Shown here: positions 45,804-55,874 of the stretch, piece by piece | Layout of the letters: each line of letters starts with the position of its first letter | How positions within the stretch are numbered: the first letter of the stretch is position 1 | Source of the DNA: Alteromonas sp. BL110 | GTDB taxonomy: Bacteria > Pseudomonadota > Gammaproteobacteria > Enterobacterales > Alteromonadaceae | Reading direction: 5' to 3' | NCBI RefSeq assembly: GCF_003443615.1 | Contig: NZ_CP031967.1 | Location: 2,480,001-2,544,000 of the forward strand | Length of the DNA stretch: 64,000 nucleotides | Translations under genes and position numbers: made by a program | The notes under the pieces: model-generated | The model's database searches: none | Seen by the model: only the letters and a program-made list of their open reading frames with translations | Told to the model about the DNA's origin: nothing

Positions 45804-48029
45804 ATGTCGGCAATGGATTACGATAACGACGAGTTAATTTTTTTAGATGATGATGATTCGGTTACAGAGCCAGTATTATTAGGCAAAGACTGGAACATTC
45901 TTATCGTCGATGATGACGAAGAGATTCACACGGTAACGCGTCTGGCGCTCTCTGACCTCATCGTAAACGATCGCAAATTAAACTACATCCACGCTTATTC
46001 TGCAAAGGAAGCTAAAGAAAAGCTTCATGAATTTGGTAACAGTATCGCTATCATTTTGCTTGATGTTGTTATGGAAACCGACGATGCAGGCTTTGATGTG
46101 GTTAAATATATTCGCGAAGACATGAAATTGTACGAGCCTCGTATCATCTTGCGTACAGGGCAGCCAGGTTATGCACCTGAAGAGCAAGTCATTAAAGTTT
46201 ACGATATTAACGACTACAAAACGAAAACAGAACTTACGCGCTCCAAGCTACTAACCACCATTATTTCTTCGCTGCGCTCTTACCAGCAAATTATAACTAT
46301 AAGCCAAAGTCGCACTGGGTTAGAAAAGATAATTACCTCGTCGGCTAATTTGTTTGAAGAGCATTCGGTCAAAGAGTTTTGCGAAGGGGTTGTCACCCAA
46401 ATTAGTTCTCTTATTGGTCTCGACTCTGAAGGGCTATTATGTGCCCGTGCCGGCTCTCTTTTAGACCAAGACGACGAACAAGTATATGTTCTTGGAGCGG
46501 CGGGGGAATACGCGAAGTTTATCAATCACCCAGTCGCTGACGTTAATAACATTGAAATTGAAGAAAATATAAGCCGTTGTTTACGGCTTAAAAAGCATAT
46601 ATTTGAGCCAACCTGTTCTGTACTTTATATAAGTCGCGCTGGGTTCGAGGCTGCTGTTTACGTTAGGCAAACTCACGAAATAAGTGAATTGGATAAAAAC
46701 CTATTAGAAGTTTTCTTATCTAGCATTTCGGTTGGCTATGAGAACGTCAATCTTTTCCACGAATTAAGAAATGCAGCTTTTAGAGATTGGTTAACCCGAT
46801 TACCAAACCGCAATGAATTCATTAATATGTTAGATAAGCCGCACTTGTTTGCAGGAGAGAATTTTAGTGTTGCGCTCATCGACGTTAATCATTTTTCCGA
46901 CGTTAACGATGGGCTAGGGCAAGAAGTTGGTAATGAATTATTGCGTGCAATCAGCACTCGTTTTCAAACATCGTTTGATGGTCAAGTCAAAAAAGGACGT
47001 ATTGGTGCTGATGTTTTTGGTCTTATCGGTCCCGATGAGCTTGTCTGTCCAGAGGCTATAAATGCACTTTTTCAATCATCATTTAAAGTTGGTGACCACA
47101 CGCTACCTGTGAATGTTACCGTCGGGTTTTGCAAGTTAGAGAACAAACGCCATATCGGCATCGAGATTTTAAAGCGGACTAATATTGCGCTAAACCGCGC
47201 TAAGAAAAATCTAACGGATAACTTCGAGTATTACGCTAAAGATATTGAGGATCAGACAACGTGGCGTTTGGATATGATCCGTCAACTAAGAAACGACTTT
47301 GCAGCGAGAAAGCTAGAGCTATGGTTTCAGCCGCAAGTAGATTTGCTCAATGAAAAAGTGGTGGGTATGGAAGGCCTGCTTCGCTGGCCTGATGGTGAGG
47401 GAGGGTATATCTCTCCAGCTGTCTTTGTCCCCCTTGCTGAATACTCTGGGCTTATCGTGGATATTGGTGAATGGGTACTCGAAGAGTCATGTCGCCGGTT
47501 GCAAGCGCTGAAAGAAAAGGGCTATGGACACCTCAGAGTTGCTGTGAATATATCTATTCCTCAGTTTCGCGATAGGTTATTCGTTGAAAAAGTGAAACAA
47601 GCACTTTCTAAAGCCAACTGTGACCCCAGTCTCTTAGAGCTTGAAATAACTGAAAGTGTAGTAATGGATGAGCCACAAATTGTGATAGATGCTTTGCGCA
47701 CGTTGAAAGAGTTTGGTGTTCAGATTGCTATTGATGACTTTGGTACAGGCTTTTCTTCCATGAGTTATCTGCAGCAATTGCCATTAGATCGTTTGAAAGT
47801 CGACCGTTCTTTCGTTAAAGACATCAAACCGGGCGCAAGTGCAGTGCTTGCTGAAACTATAGTAACGTTGGGGAACAAGCTAGGCTTGCTCACCATTGCC
47901 GAAGGCGTGGAAAAAAGAGAGCAGGCAAGCTACATGATTAAACTAGGGTGTGATGAAGCCCAAGGTTATTTGTATGCGAAGCCCATGCCTTTTGATGCAC
48001 TTCTAGCGTTTCTTGAATCACACGATTAA
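45804..48029 (+). CDS. Response regulator with DUF3369, degenerate GGDEF and EAL domains
   Basis: 741 aa. REC domain about 33-150 (ILIVDDDEE acidic pocket, phospho-Asp in IILLDVVMETDDAGFD). DUF3369 about 165-320. GGDEF-like about 325-490, with IGADVF at the active loop, so not a cyclase. EAL about 500-740 with EGLLRW, AVNIS, EITES, DDFGTGFSS, LKVDRSF, EGVEK and AQGYLYAKP, so phosphodiesterase activity against cyclic di-GMP is likely. The cognate histidine kinase is not adjacent. Confidence 0.9.
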   Translation: MSAMDYDNDELIFLDDDDSVTEPVLLGKDWNILIVDDDEEIHTVTRLALSDLIVNDRKLNYIHAYSAKEAKEKLHEFGNSIAIILLDVVMETDDAGFDVVKYIREDMKLYEPRIILRTGQPGYAPEEQVIKVYDINDYKTKTELTRSKLLTTIISSLRSYQQIITISQSRTGLEKIITSSANLFEEHSVKEFCEGVVTQISSLIGLDSEGLLCARAGSLLDQDDEQVYVLGAAGEYAKFINHPVADVNNIEIEENISRCLRLKKHIFEPTCSVLYISRAGFEAAVYVRQTHEISELDKNLLEVFLSSISVGYENVNLFHELRNAAFRDWLTRLPNRNEFINMLDKPHLFAGENFSVALIDVNHFSDVNDGLGQEVGNELLRAISTRFQTSFDGQVKKGRIGADVFGLIGPDELVCPEAINALFQSSFKVGDHTLPVNVTVGFCKLENKRHIGIEILKRTNIALNRAKKNLTDNFEYYAKDIEDQTTWRLDMIRQLRNDFAARKLELWFQPQVDLLNEKVVGMEGLLRWPDGEGGYISPAVFVPLAEYSGLIVDIGEWVLEESCRRLQALKEKGYGHLRVAVNISIPQFRDRLFVEKVKQALSKANCDPSLLELEITESVVMDEPQIVIDALRTLKEFGVQIAIDDFGTGFSSMSYLQQLPLDRLKVDRSFVKDIKPGASAVLAETIVTLGNKLGLLTIAEGVEKREQASYMIKLGCDEAQGYLYAKPMPFDALLAFLESHD

Positions 48030-48604
48030 TTTGATAAAGCTGACGCAATAGCCTTCTGCAATCTAGGAATTGTATCTAGCTTAAACCAAGGGTTTTTAGC
48101 AAGCCATCGGTTGTTTCTGCCAGAGGGGTGAGGCAAAACAAAGTGCGTGTCTGTAGGAGTGCGCACTGCTTCAGTCAAAGTTCGATACTGCGGTAAATAA
48201 TATTTCTGTGAATATCTACCTACGTAAAGCGTGACTTTAGGCTTTAAATAGGTATGAAATTCATCGTGCCATGTTGGTGCGCACTCTTTTCTTGGAGGGG
48301 CATCAGCACCGTTTTTATACCCTGGAAAGCAAAACCCCATGGGCAGCACGGAAATTAAGCGTGGGTTGTAAAAGGTTTCTCTAGATACACTTAGCCACTC
48401 ACGCAACCGATCGCCGCTGGGATCATTGAATGCAATGCCTCTTTCGTGAGCTTTAAGCCCAGGTGCTTGCCCAACAATAAGAATTTTGGTGGATGGTGAA
48501 GTATTAAAAATGGGGTTAGGTTTGTGAGGTAGATGGGGCGCACACAGCGTGCAACTTTTTGCTTTGGCCACCAATTCATTGTGCCCTTTCAAAAATTCCT
48601 CCAA
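48026..48604 (-). CDS. Uracil-DNA glycosylase superfamily protein
   Basis: 192 aa. ILIVGQAPGLKAHERGIAFND is the motif A-like loop and HPSGRNNRWLAKNPWF the C-terminal loop of the UDG superfamily. Two Cys near the N-terminus (SCTLC) lack the full set for a family-4 iron-sulfur cluster. It may be a base-excision enzyme or a relative with another role. Overlaps the preceding gene by 4 bases, convergent. Confidence 0.78.
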   Translation of the reverse strand: MEEFLKGHNELVAKAKSCTLCAPHLPHKPNPIFNTSPSTKILIVGQAPGLKAHERGIAFNDPSGDRLREWLSVSRETFYNPRLISVLPMGFCFPGYKNGADAPPRKECAPTWHDEFHTYLKPKVTLYVGRYSQKYYLPQYRTLTEAVRTPTDTHFVLPHPSGRNNRWLAKNPWFKLDTIPRLQKAIASALSN

Positions 48605-48718
48605 TTATTTCTCTTTGTAATACTTTTGTCACAATTGTATGATCTCAATTTGACTATCTAATGTATATACAGTATGTTTAATAGTGACAGTAGTAGACTG
48701 TAGCACAGGAGAAGAAAC

Positions 48719-49024
48719 ATGCGTAAAGTGGTACTAACATTAGCTCTATCAGCAGCCTTTGGTATTGCGCATGCGGAATCTGGTGACAACCAGCTTTTCG
48801 ATTGCATGGATGCGAAAACATTCGAAATGAATAACCAATGTATGTCGGATCAAATCGGCAATAACATTCGTTTCCGTGATGCACAAGCAAAGCTGATCGA
48901 CATTGCAAGCGAAAGTCAGGGTGATTACGCCATTGCAACAATGACATTCGATCAAGAAAATATGCATATCGACATCGTAGCACATAAAGACTCGCTTAAT
49001 GCGCTTGCTGCGAACCGTAACTAA
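48719..49024 (+). CDS. Small secreted protein of unknown function
   Basis: 101 aa with a signal peptide cut near GIAHAES. Two Cys (LFDCMDAK and NQCMSDQ) 16 residues apart may form a disulfide. Good GGAGAAG ribosome binding site and a strong terminator after it. No family recognised. Confidence 0.68.
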   Translation: MRKVVLTLALSAAFGIAHAESGDNQLFDCMDAKTFEMNNQCMSDQIGNNIRFRDAQAKLIDIASESQGDYAIATMTFDQENMHIDIVAHKDSLNALAANRN

Positions 49025-49042
49025 TTATTAGTTAACGCATAT

Positions 49043-49070
49043 AAGCCGGCGACGATTTCGCCGGCTTTTT
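49043..49070 (+). terminator. Rho-independent terminator
   Basis: AAGCCGGCG / CGCCGGCTT stem, 7-base loop, T6 tail. Confidence 0.92.
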
Positions 49071-49078
49071 TGTATCTG

Positions 49079-50500
49079 CTAAAAAATTCTATTTAGTCCA
49101 TTGATGGCAGCTACACGGTAAGCTTCCGCCATAGTCGGATAGTTAAATGTGGTATTAACGAAGTAGTCTATGGTATTGCCTTCACCTTTTTGCTGCATAA
49201 TGGCTTGGCCGATATGAACAATTTCAGAAGCACGTTCACCAAAGCAGTGAATACCCAATATTTCTTTCGTTTCCCGGTGAAAGAGAATCTTGAGGCTACC
49301 TGTTTGCGTTGATGCAATCTGCGCTCTGGCCAAATGTTTGAACTGGGCTCTTCCTACCTCATAAGGTATTTTAGCTGCGGTGAGTTCTTGTTCTGTCTTA
49401 CCTACCGAACTAATTTCTGGAATGGTATAGATACCTGACGGAATATCTTCTACCAACGCTGAATGTGTATTTATGCCGAGCATGGCCTCAGCGGCAAAAC
49501 GACCTTGGTTATATGCTGCAGATGCTAAACTTGGGTAACCAATCACGTCGCCAACAGCAAATACATTATCTACGTCAGTTTGATAACTTTCATTAACCTT
49601 AAGTTGGCCTCTACCATCAGCTTTTAAACCAATATTCTCGAGTTTAAGGGTATCTGTGTTGCCCGTACGCCCATTAGCAAACAATAAGCAATCAGCCCGC
49701 ATGCGCTTGCCAGACTCTAGGTTTAAAATCACTGAATCATCGGTAGCTTCTACAGATGAGTAGGTTTCGTTGTGACGAATAAGTACGCCGTTGTTCCACA
49801 AGTGGTAACTTAGCGCATCAGAGATCTCGTCATCTAAGAATGACAGTAGCCGGTCTCGCATATTAACCAGATCGACTTTCACCCCTAGGCCTCTAAAAAT
49901 ACTTGCATATTCAGACCCAATTACACCAGCACCATAAATTATGATGGACTTTGGATCGTGATTTAAAGACAAGATGGTGTCAGAGTTATAGATACGAGGG
50001 TGATTAAAATCGATATCTTTCGGGCAATAGGGGCGCGAACCTGTCGCTATTGCTATTTGTGCTGCTGTGACCGTGTCCTTCGAGCCATCTTCTCGAGTTA
50101 TTTCCAAAGTGTGGGCATCGACAAAGCTGGCTTCGCCATGAAACAGGGTAACGCGGTTTCTATCATAAAAAGAAGAACGCAGGCGAGTTTGGCTTTTCAC
50201 TACACCGCTAGCATGGCTCATGATGTCTGAAAATGTAAGGCTCTTACTTAAGTGGTTGTCGGCAAACAGGGGAGACGTATTGTATTCAATAAGACGACTG
50301 ACAGAGTGACGAAGCGCTTTAGACGGAATGGTTCCCCAATGAGTACAGCCACCGCCAACTGCTTCGTATCGCTCTACCACTGCCACTTTTTTACCGGCCT
50401 TGGCAAGCTGCATTGCAACACCTTCTCCACCAGGGCCAGTGCCTATAACTATCGCGTCGTAATGATACGACGGAGCTTTAGTTTTTTGCTTCGTTGCCAT
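49079..50500 (-). CDS. sthA: Soluble pyridine nucleotide transhydrogenase
   Basis: 473 aa FAD enzyme that exchanges hydride between NADPH and NAD+. [19 protein letters not shown] is the FAD site; [16 protein letters not shown] replaces the redox Cys pair of related lipoamide dehydrogenases, the mark of Sth[19 protein letters not shown] is the second nucleotide site. I chose the ATG at 50500 (GGGAAAG upstream); a longer frame adds 13 residues. Confidence 0.96.
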   Translation of the reverse strand: MATKQKTKAPSYHYDAIVIGTGPGGEGVAMQLAKAGKKVAVVERYEAVGGGCTHWGTIPSKALRHSVSRLIEYNTSPLFADNHLSKSLTFSDIMSHASGVVKSQTRLRSSFYDRNRVTLFHGEASFVDAHTLEITREDGSKDTVTAAQIAIATGSRPYCPKDIDFNHPRIYNSDTILSLNHDPKSIIIYGAGVIGSEYASIFRGLGVKVDLVNMRDRLLSFLDDEISDALSYHLWNNGVLIRHNETYSSVEATDDSVILNLESGKRMRADCLLFANGRTGNTDTLKLENIGLKADGRGQLKVNESYQTDVDNVFAVGDVIGYPSLASAAYNQGRFAAEAMLGINTHSALVEDIPSGIYTIPEISSVGKTEQELTAAKIPYEVGRAQFKHLARAQIASTQTGSLKILFHRETKEILGIHCFGERASEIVHIGQAIMQQKGEGNTIDYFVNTTFNYPTMAEAYRVAAINGLNRIF

Positions 50501-50616
50501 CTTGCTTTCCCATATTGTTATCTTTGTATTACGCGGCATATCAAAATAGTGAGCCGCAATACAAAATAAGTGATTCTGGTTTTAGTATAACTATCCTATC
50601 CAACTATAGAATAAAA

Positions 50617-50648
50617 AAAACCACATAAGCAGAGACTTATGTGGTTTT
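50617..50648 (-). terminator. Rho-independent terminator of the desaturase gene
   Basis: Thirteen-base stem AAAACCACATAAG / CTTATGTGGTTTT with 6-base loop; a run of eight T on the minus strand. Confidence 0.9.
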
Positions 50649-50683
50649 CGTTTTAATCTAATTAGCTGAAAGAATAAGTAATG

Positions 50684-51811
50684 CTACGCCATTTGTAGTG
50701 ACAGGCTTTGCAGCTGGACCCATTTCTCTTTCTGCACTGCAAAGGCGTGCTTCATCTCTTTATATTTGTAAGCAAGCTCTAACCCTTCAATGCTGCGTTT
50801 TAATGTACGCTTCTTAACGCGCATAACGCGCTTTTTCGTTGCGTAGTACTCACTCATCCGCTGCATTAGCAGGTCGTACTCTTCTTGAATAGTGTGCATC
50901 ATTTCTTCCGCATTCGGTAGTAACGATACTTTTTCACTTGCTCTTTGAAGCTGCATGGCCGCCAGAGCCTTTTCGATGCGTTCTTCAGGTACCTTGCGAA
51001 GGTTCGACGTTAAACCTACATAAGACAGCCCTTTGATTAGCCATTTAGTAGGATCAAACTGGTACCAACGAATGCCATTGCGGTAGTCGTACTCAAAAAT
51101 ATGGTGATAGTTGTGATAACCCTCACCAAAAGTAAAGAATGCTAAAACGCCATTATCACGTGCCGTATTCTTATCGGTATAAGGCTGACTACCCCAGAAG
51201 TGAGCGAGTGAGTTGATGAAGAAGGTTACGTGGTGAACTAGCACCAAGCGCAAAACGCCGGCCACCAAGATCATGCCCAGAACGTCCCCGTTTAGATAAC
51301 CCAACAGACCAGTAATACCAAAGTTAGCAGCGAGTACGATGGGCAAGTAGTATTTGTGCTGCCACATAACGACGCTATCTTTTTGTAGATCTTTACAGTT
51401 GCTGTAATCATCGTAACGCTTAGATTGATACTCGCGTAACATCCAGCCGATGTGCGCAAACCAAAGGCCTTTCTTTGCAGAGTAGGGGTCTTTGTCGTTG
51501 TCATCTACATGGCGATGGTGAACGCGGTGATCTGACGACCAGTGCAAAATACTATTTTGCAGGGCCATCGCCCCACCAATCGCTAATACGACACGAACTA
51601 CAATGTTGGCATCGTAGGTTTTATGTGACCATAAGCGATGATATCCAGCAGTAATCGACATACCGGTGAAATAGAATAGGAATATGGCGGTACCGATTTC
51701 TGCCCAATCGATACCCTGATATGCCACCCAAAGCGGCACACCTATAAATGCAATTGCGCCTGATATTATAAATACCAGCACATTCGTTAGGATAAGAGGA
51801 GGTTTTTTCAT
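50684..51811 (-). CDS. Acyl-CoA/acyl-lipid desaturase (delta-9 type)
   Basis: 375 aa from the ATG at 51811, multi-pass membrane di-iron desaturase. Histidine boxes HRLWSH, HRVHHRHVD and EGYHNYHH are complete. About four hydrophobic segments. A long helical C-terminal tail (about residues 275-375, rich in Lys and Arg) is an extension beyond the catalytic part. It is divergent from fabR with operator-like sites between, so it is probably repressed by FabR, as DesT controls a desaturase in Pseudomonas. Confidence 0.93.
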   Translation of the reverse strand: MKKPPLILTNVLVFIISGAIAFIGVPLWVAYQGIDWAEIGTAIFLFYFTGMSITAGYHRLWSHKTYDANIVVRVVLAIGGAMALQNSILHWSSDHRVHHRHVDDNDKDPYSAKKGLWFAHIGWMLREYQSKRYDDYSNCKDLQKDSVVMWQHKYYLPIVLAANFGITGLLGYLNGDVLGMILVAGVLRLVLVHHVTFFINSLAHFWGSQPYTDKNTARDNGVLAFFTFGEGYHNYHHIFEYDYRNGIRWYQFDPTKWLIKGLSYVGLTSNLRKVPEERIEKALAAMQLQRASEKVSLLPNAEEMMHTIQEEYDLLMQRMSEYYATKKRVMRVKKRTLKRSIEGLELAYKYKEMKHAFAVQKEKWVQLQSLSLQMA

Positions 51812-52150
51812 TTTATACAACTTGGCTTACAACTGTTCGCTAATTTATCTTTTTACGAGGCTTCAGGCAAGCAAAACCCAGATAAGTTCTGCTTACATGT
51901 GTAAAGTTTAATTATAGCCGAGGGTGGCTAAAACGTAGGTAAAACGTGAAAATTTATGCTTAACCCTTGTTTATAAAAGAGATGATTTTGTTTCTCTTTC
52001 CCCATTAGTACATGTTGCGATAAACTAGGCGTGCTAGTCTTTGATGTACGAGGTTCGATTGCGTTAATGGTTATTCAGATGACGTTGAGAGTAGACTCTA
52101 AAGTTAAAAATCATCAGACCATTAAAAGTTAATGAACAGAAGGTACGAAC
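51812..52150. promoter_or_regulatory. Desaturase/fabR divergent control region
   Basis: 339 bases without a gene. It holds the inverted repeat TTACA-TG-TGTAA at 51893-51904 and a related TACATGTTGC site near 52010. TACAnnTGTA is also the core of the FabR/DesT operator type. Direct binding is inferred. Confidence 0.55.
51892..51906. promoter_or_regulatory. Candidate FabR operator
   Basis: CTTACATGTGTAAAG: TTACA and TGTAA separated by two bases, 81 bases upstream of the desaturase start. Resembles the TACA(N2)TGTA core of FabR sites. Confidence 0.5.
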
Positions 52151-52744
52151 GTGAGCCGACAAGAACAGAAATTAAAAACTCGCCAAAATATAATCCATGC
52201 TGCATTTTCACTACTAGACGAAAACCGCAGCTTATCGGCGATAAGCTTGCGCGAAGTTGCCCGAGAAGCTGGCATTGCTCCTACTTCTTTTTATCGACAC
52301 TTCAAAGATATGGACGAGTTGGGTTTAACGTTAGTGGATGAAGCGGGTTTAGCGCTTCGTCAGCTTATGCGTCAGGCTAGACGACGCATTGCTTCAGGTG
52401 GCGGCGTCATCCATACTTCTGTTGAAACCTTCATGGAGTTCATCGCGGCTAATACAAACGTATTTCGCTTATTATTGCGAGAGCATACCGGCACGTCGTC
52501 TGCTTACCGATTAGCTGTATTTAGAGAAATTCAACATTTTATAGATGAACTTACTGACTACATCATCGAGCAGCAAGGCGTGGAATACGCCTGTGCCCAG
52601 TTACAAGCCGATGCTATGGTGAGATTGGTATTCAGTGCCGGGGCTGAAGCATTAGAAGCAGATGAAAAACTAAGAGGTGAAATCGGTGAAAGAGTGAAAG
52701 CTCAACTTCGCTTTGTCCAAGTAGGTGCGACCCAAAAAGGTTAG
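52151..52744 (+). CDS. fabR: HTH-type repressor FabR (TetR family)
   Basis: 197 aa, GTG start at 52151. The helix-turn-helix is in [28 protein letters not shown] (about 28-55). The remaining ligand-binding part fits FabR, which senses the unsaturated acyl pool and represses unsaturated fatty acid genes. It is divergent from the desaturase, the expected arrangement for local control. Confidence 0.92.
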   Translation: MSRQEQKLKTRQNIIHAAFSLLDENRSLSAISLREVAREAGIAPTSFYRHFKDMDELGLTLVDEAGLALRQLMRQARRRIASGGGVIHTSVETFMEFIAANTNVFRLLLREHTGTSSAYRLAVFREIQHFIDELTDYIIEQQGVEYACAQLQADAMVRLVFSAGAEALEADEKLRGEIGERVKAQLRFVQVGATQKG

Positions 52745-52877
52745 CACTGAAGTATTATCAAATATTTTACGAAACAGATTCTAGTATAAACCTGCTTATT
52801 GTAGGGAATATAGCCTGTTAAGCTCTCAATACGATAACGCTGGATACAGCCAGCAAACTTCAATATAAGAGAGTCAC

Positions 52878-53168
52878 ATGTATTATTCAGTTTTAGAAGT
52901 CACACCTACCGATGAAGCGTGGATCCCTCACTATGTACAATTTGCGGCAGAAATAGTGTCGCGACATGGCGGCAAATATTTAGCGAACAGTGCAAATCAT
53001 CAGACTTTAGAAGGCGAGAGAGAAGAACCCGCTATTAGGGCTATCATCCAATGGCCTTCAAAGCAAAGTGCGCTAGATTTTATGTCTGATCAGGACTACC
53101 TTCCGTTGCTAAAGCTAAGAACTGACGGCTCAATTAGCAGTCATGTCATCGTGGAAGGTAAAGAGTAG
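52878..53168 (+). CDS. DUF1330 family protein
   Basis: 96 aa ferredoxin-like fold. YYSVLEVTPTDEAWIPHYVQFAAEIVSRHGGKYLA and AIRAIIQWPSKQSALDFMSDQDYLPLLKLR are the conserved DUF1330 blocks. Cytoplasmic. Function unknown. Confidence 0.85.
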   Translation: MYYSVLEVTPTDEAWIPHYVQFAAEIVSRHGGKYLANSANHQTLEGEREEPAIRAIIQWPSKQSALDFMSDQDYLPLLKLRTDGSISSHVIVEGKE

Positions 53169-53193
53169 GTAATAAAGATGACTTACACGCAAA

Positions 53194-54291
53194 CTATCCC
53201 TTGCGTGTAAGCAGAACACCCGCTTCAATGTGATGTGTAAAAGGGAACTGATCGAAAAGCGCAGACTGTGCGATATCGTGAGTTTCACTTAAAACATCAA
53301 GGTTCTGCGCCAAAGTCTCAGGGTTACACGATATATATACGATATTATCGTAATCCTGAATCATTTTTAGCGAGTCTTCATCTAACCCTGCTCGTGGTGG
53401 ATCGACCAATACAGTGGTGAAATTATAAGTGCTCAAATCAATGCCTTCCAAGCGACTAAATGTACGCTCGCCCTTCATAGCCTGTGTGAATTCTTCGGCG
53501 GCTAACCTAACAATTTTTACATTGCTCAGCTCATTTTGCTCAATATTAAACTGAGCTGCCTGTACAGAAGGCTTAGCGATTTCAGTACCCACTACGTTGT
53601 CGAAGTGAAGCGCCAGTGGAAGTGAAAAATTACCAGCACCGCAATACATTTCCAGTAAGTCTCCAGAGAGCGGTTTTACGCAATCTAATGCCCATTCAAT
53701 CATTTTACAGTTCACTTCAGCGTTAGGTTGAGTAAAACTGTTTTCTATATGCTTGAAGACGAATTCTTTCCCGTTTACAGGTAAACGCTCAATAACAAAA
53801 TCGTTATCGATAATGAGTTTTTGTTTTCTAGCGCGGCCAAGAATGTTTACTTTAGGAAAGTGAGTCTCAAGTGTAGCTTTTAACTCTCTTGCAGCCACTT
53901 CCCATTCTTCATCTAATTGGCGATGGTATAAAAGACTAATGACAAGTTCGCCGGATAGTGCGGAAAGGTAATCAATTTGAAATAACTTTTTTCTTAAGGT
54001 TTCGTTTGGTTTTACTTCTTCAAGCAATAATCTCATTGCATCGTTTATTGCTTTGCATGCCGGGGGAAAGCTATCCACACGATATTTTTCTTTCGTTTCT
54101 TGGTTGAACATGATGTGAAATAAATCATCGCCTTCATGCCATACTCTAAATTCTGCTCGCATACGATAGTGTGTTGGTTGCGAAGGGAATACAGAAAGCT
54201 CTGGAGCATTGAATGGAGAAAGCAACGCAGAGAGACGACTTACTTTTTCGTCTAACTGATCTTGATAGCGTTGTTGTTCAGTAGTGGTCAT
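53194..54291 (-). CDS. trmA: tRNA (uracil-5-)-methyltransferase TrmA
   Basis: 365 aa. Makes m5U54 in the T-loop of tRNA. SAM site [17 protein letters not shown]; catalytic Cys in [22 protein letters not shown]-terminal [17 protein letters not shown] as in E. coli TrmA. The ATG at 54291 is preferred because GGAG lies 6-9 bases upstream; the ATG at 54303 would add four residues. Confidence 0.96.
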   Translation of the reverse strand: MTTTEQQRYQDQLDEKVSRLSALLSPFNAPELSVFPSQPTHYRMRAEFRVWHEGDDLFHIMFNQETKEKYRVDSFPPACKAINDAMRLLLEEVKPNETLRKKLFQIDYLSALSGELVISLLYHRQLDEEWEVAARELKATLETHFPKVNILGRARKQKLIIDNDFVIERLPVNGKEFVFKHIENSFTQPNAEVNCKMIEWALDCVKPLSGDLLEMYCGAGNFSLPLALHFDNVVGTEIAKPSVQAAQFNIEQNELSNVKIVRLAAEEFTQAMKGERTFSRLEGIDLSTYNFTTVLVDPPRAGLDEDSLKMIQDYDNIVYISCNPETLAQNLDVLSETHDIAQSALFDQFPFTHHIEAGVLLTRKG

Positions 54292-54481
54292 AAAATTCTC
54301 CATTCATTGTTAAGGTCGCGAATTGTAGTCCCTTAAAAAATAACTGCAACAAGCGCTACCGACTTCTTCATTGTTAATACGCGTGATTGCCCTCAATAGC
54401 TTTTAGAAAAAAAGCTGTATTAAAATTAAACAATGCTGATTCTTTGCCGATAATAAGAGTGAGGATAGTGAGGATCAAATT

Positions 54482-55798
54482 ATGAACGTGGGTCAAATTA
54501 AAGCTTTTATGGGAGACCAAAAGGTTGATCAGAAAGCGGATCAAAAGGCAACGGTTCACCCGAACGAGGCGTTGAAAAAGCAGTTGCAGCAAGATGGATT
54601 ACAGCAAGCAGCTGAGTTCTCAAAGCAACAAGCGGCTTCAGTTTCTGTTTCAAGTAGCCAGACGAGTATCGGCTTGCGCGTGGTAAGTAGTAATCTTAGC
54701 CAAGCGTTGGAAATAGATGGCCAGAAGCCACAAGAAACGAAAGAGAAAAACCTTGAAGAGAAGTCGAGCGGTTTATTCGATTTTGAAAAAGTAGCCAGAA
54801 ATGTACTCAAGTTTGTTGGCGGCGTTATTCGCGGCGCAGCCGATGGAGGTGCCAGCGAAGAAAAGCTGAACGGGTTATTTAGTCAAGCAAGGGAAGGGGT
54901 CAGTCGCGGCTTCGCGATGGCTGAAAAAGATCTTGCTGGGTTTATGAATGACGAGATTGAGCAAGGTATAACGAAAAGCCGGGATCTTATTGATACAGGT
55001 ATTGACGACCTGGAAACCGATATCTTCGGTCGCCAACAGCCTAATGCTGTTCAGCTTTCATCCTTAGAAGCTTTAGCTGCATCGGACGAAAAAAGCGGTA
55101 GTTTAGTAATCCGTACTAAAGATGGTGATGAAGTGAGCTTTAGTTTTGAAAGCCTGCGTTCTTTCCAGGCTTCGCAGCAAATTAATTTTCAGGCTCAGGC
55201 ACCTCAAGACCAATCTGACGGAAACGGTGAGCAAAGTGGAAGTGGCTTTTCAGCGAGCTATTCTCAACAAACGTCTTATCAATATTATGAAAGAAGTGGC
55301 ATAAGCTTTTCATTAAAAGGAGAGCTTGATGAAGAAGAGTTGGATTCGATAGCTGACTTAGTTGGTCAAGTGCAGGATCTTGCCGACACTTTCTACAGTG
55401 GAGACATCGACAAGGCATTCGAAGAAGCACTCAGTCTAGGCTTTGATGACAAAGAATTGGTTGGCTACGCACTACAGCTAAACAGAACGACTCAAACAGA
55501 AGTGCTAAAAACATATGAAAATATTCAGCACTTTAACGACGATAAAAGCGAAAACGGAAAGTTTGGAAATGTGGTTAGTCCCATCTCTCAATATCTTGAG
55601 AAGATGATGGATACCTTTGCTAATGCAGAAAGTACATTAGAAAGTAGTGAAGACTACAATACGTTAATAGCTGGCATTATTAACGAAATGGAAGATGTAC
55701 AGGTTCCCGACCTTATATCAGCGATAAATAGATTTCGTTCTTTTAACCAAACCTTATTAGAGGGCCTTCCTCAATCTGCTGAAACCAGCGAGAGTTAA
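54482..55798 (+). CDS. DUF5610-like protein of unknown function
   Basis: 438 aa, no signal peptide. Gln/Lys/Ser-rich start; segments FDFEKVARNVLKFVGGVIRGAADGG and GVSRGFAMAEKDLAGF form a helical part; SGDIDKAFEEALSLGFDDKELVGYALQLNRTTQ near 305-340 resembles the DUF5610 core. The Ser/Gln-rich middle (about 230-265) is low-complexity. Some DUF5610 proteins sit near flagellar or type III genes, but none is here. Single gene with terminator. Confidence 0.6.
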   Translation: MNVGQIKAFMGDQKVDQKADQKATVHPNEALKKQLQQDGLQQAAEFSKQQAASVSVSSSQTSIGLRVVSSNLSQALEIDGQKPQETKEKNLEEKSSGLFDFEKVARNVLKFVGGVIRGAADGGASEEKLNGLFSQAREGVSRGFAMAEKDLAGFMNDEIEQGITKSRDLIDTGIDDLETDIFGRQQPNAVQLSSLEALAASDEKSGSLVIRTKDGDEVSFSFESLRSFQASQQINFQAQAPQDQSDGNGEQSGSGFSASYSQQTSYQYYERSGISFSLKGELDEEELDSIADLVGQVQDLADTFYSGDIDKAFEEALSLGFDDKELVGYALQLNRTTQTEVLKTYENIQHFNDDKSENGKFGNVVSPISQYLEKMMDTFANAESTLESSEDYNTLIAGIINEMEDVQVPDLISAINRFRSFNQTLLEGLPQSAETSES

Positions 55799-55813
55799 TG
55801 CTAATCACAATAA

Positions 55814-55844
55814 AAAGCCCGGAAGCGAAAGCTTACCGGGCTAT
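55814..55844 (+). terminator. Rho-independent terminator
   Basis: AGCCCGG...CCGGGCT stem with a GAAA-type inner hairpin and one bulge, followed by a short T-run. Confidence 0.75.
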
Positions 55845-55874
55845 TTTACATAACTAAAAACTACGAAATAAGAA

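Noticed and set aside
48655..48680. LexA-like box between the UDG-family gene and the small secreted protein gene
   Set aside because: One half (TACTGTATATA on the minus strand) is good, but the other half does not match ACAG.
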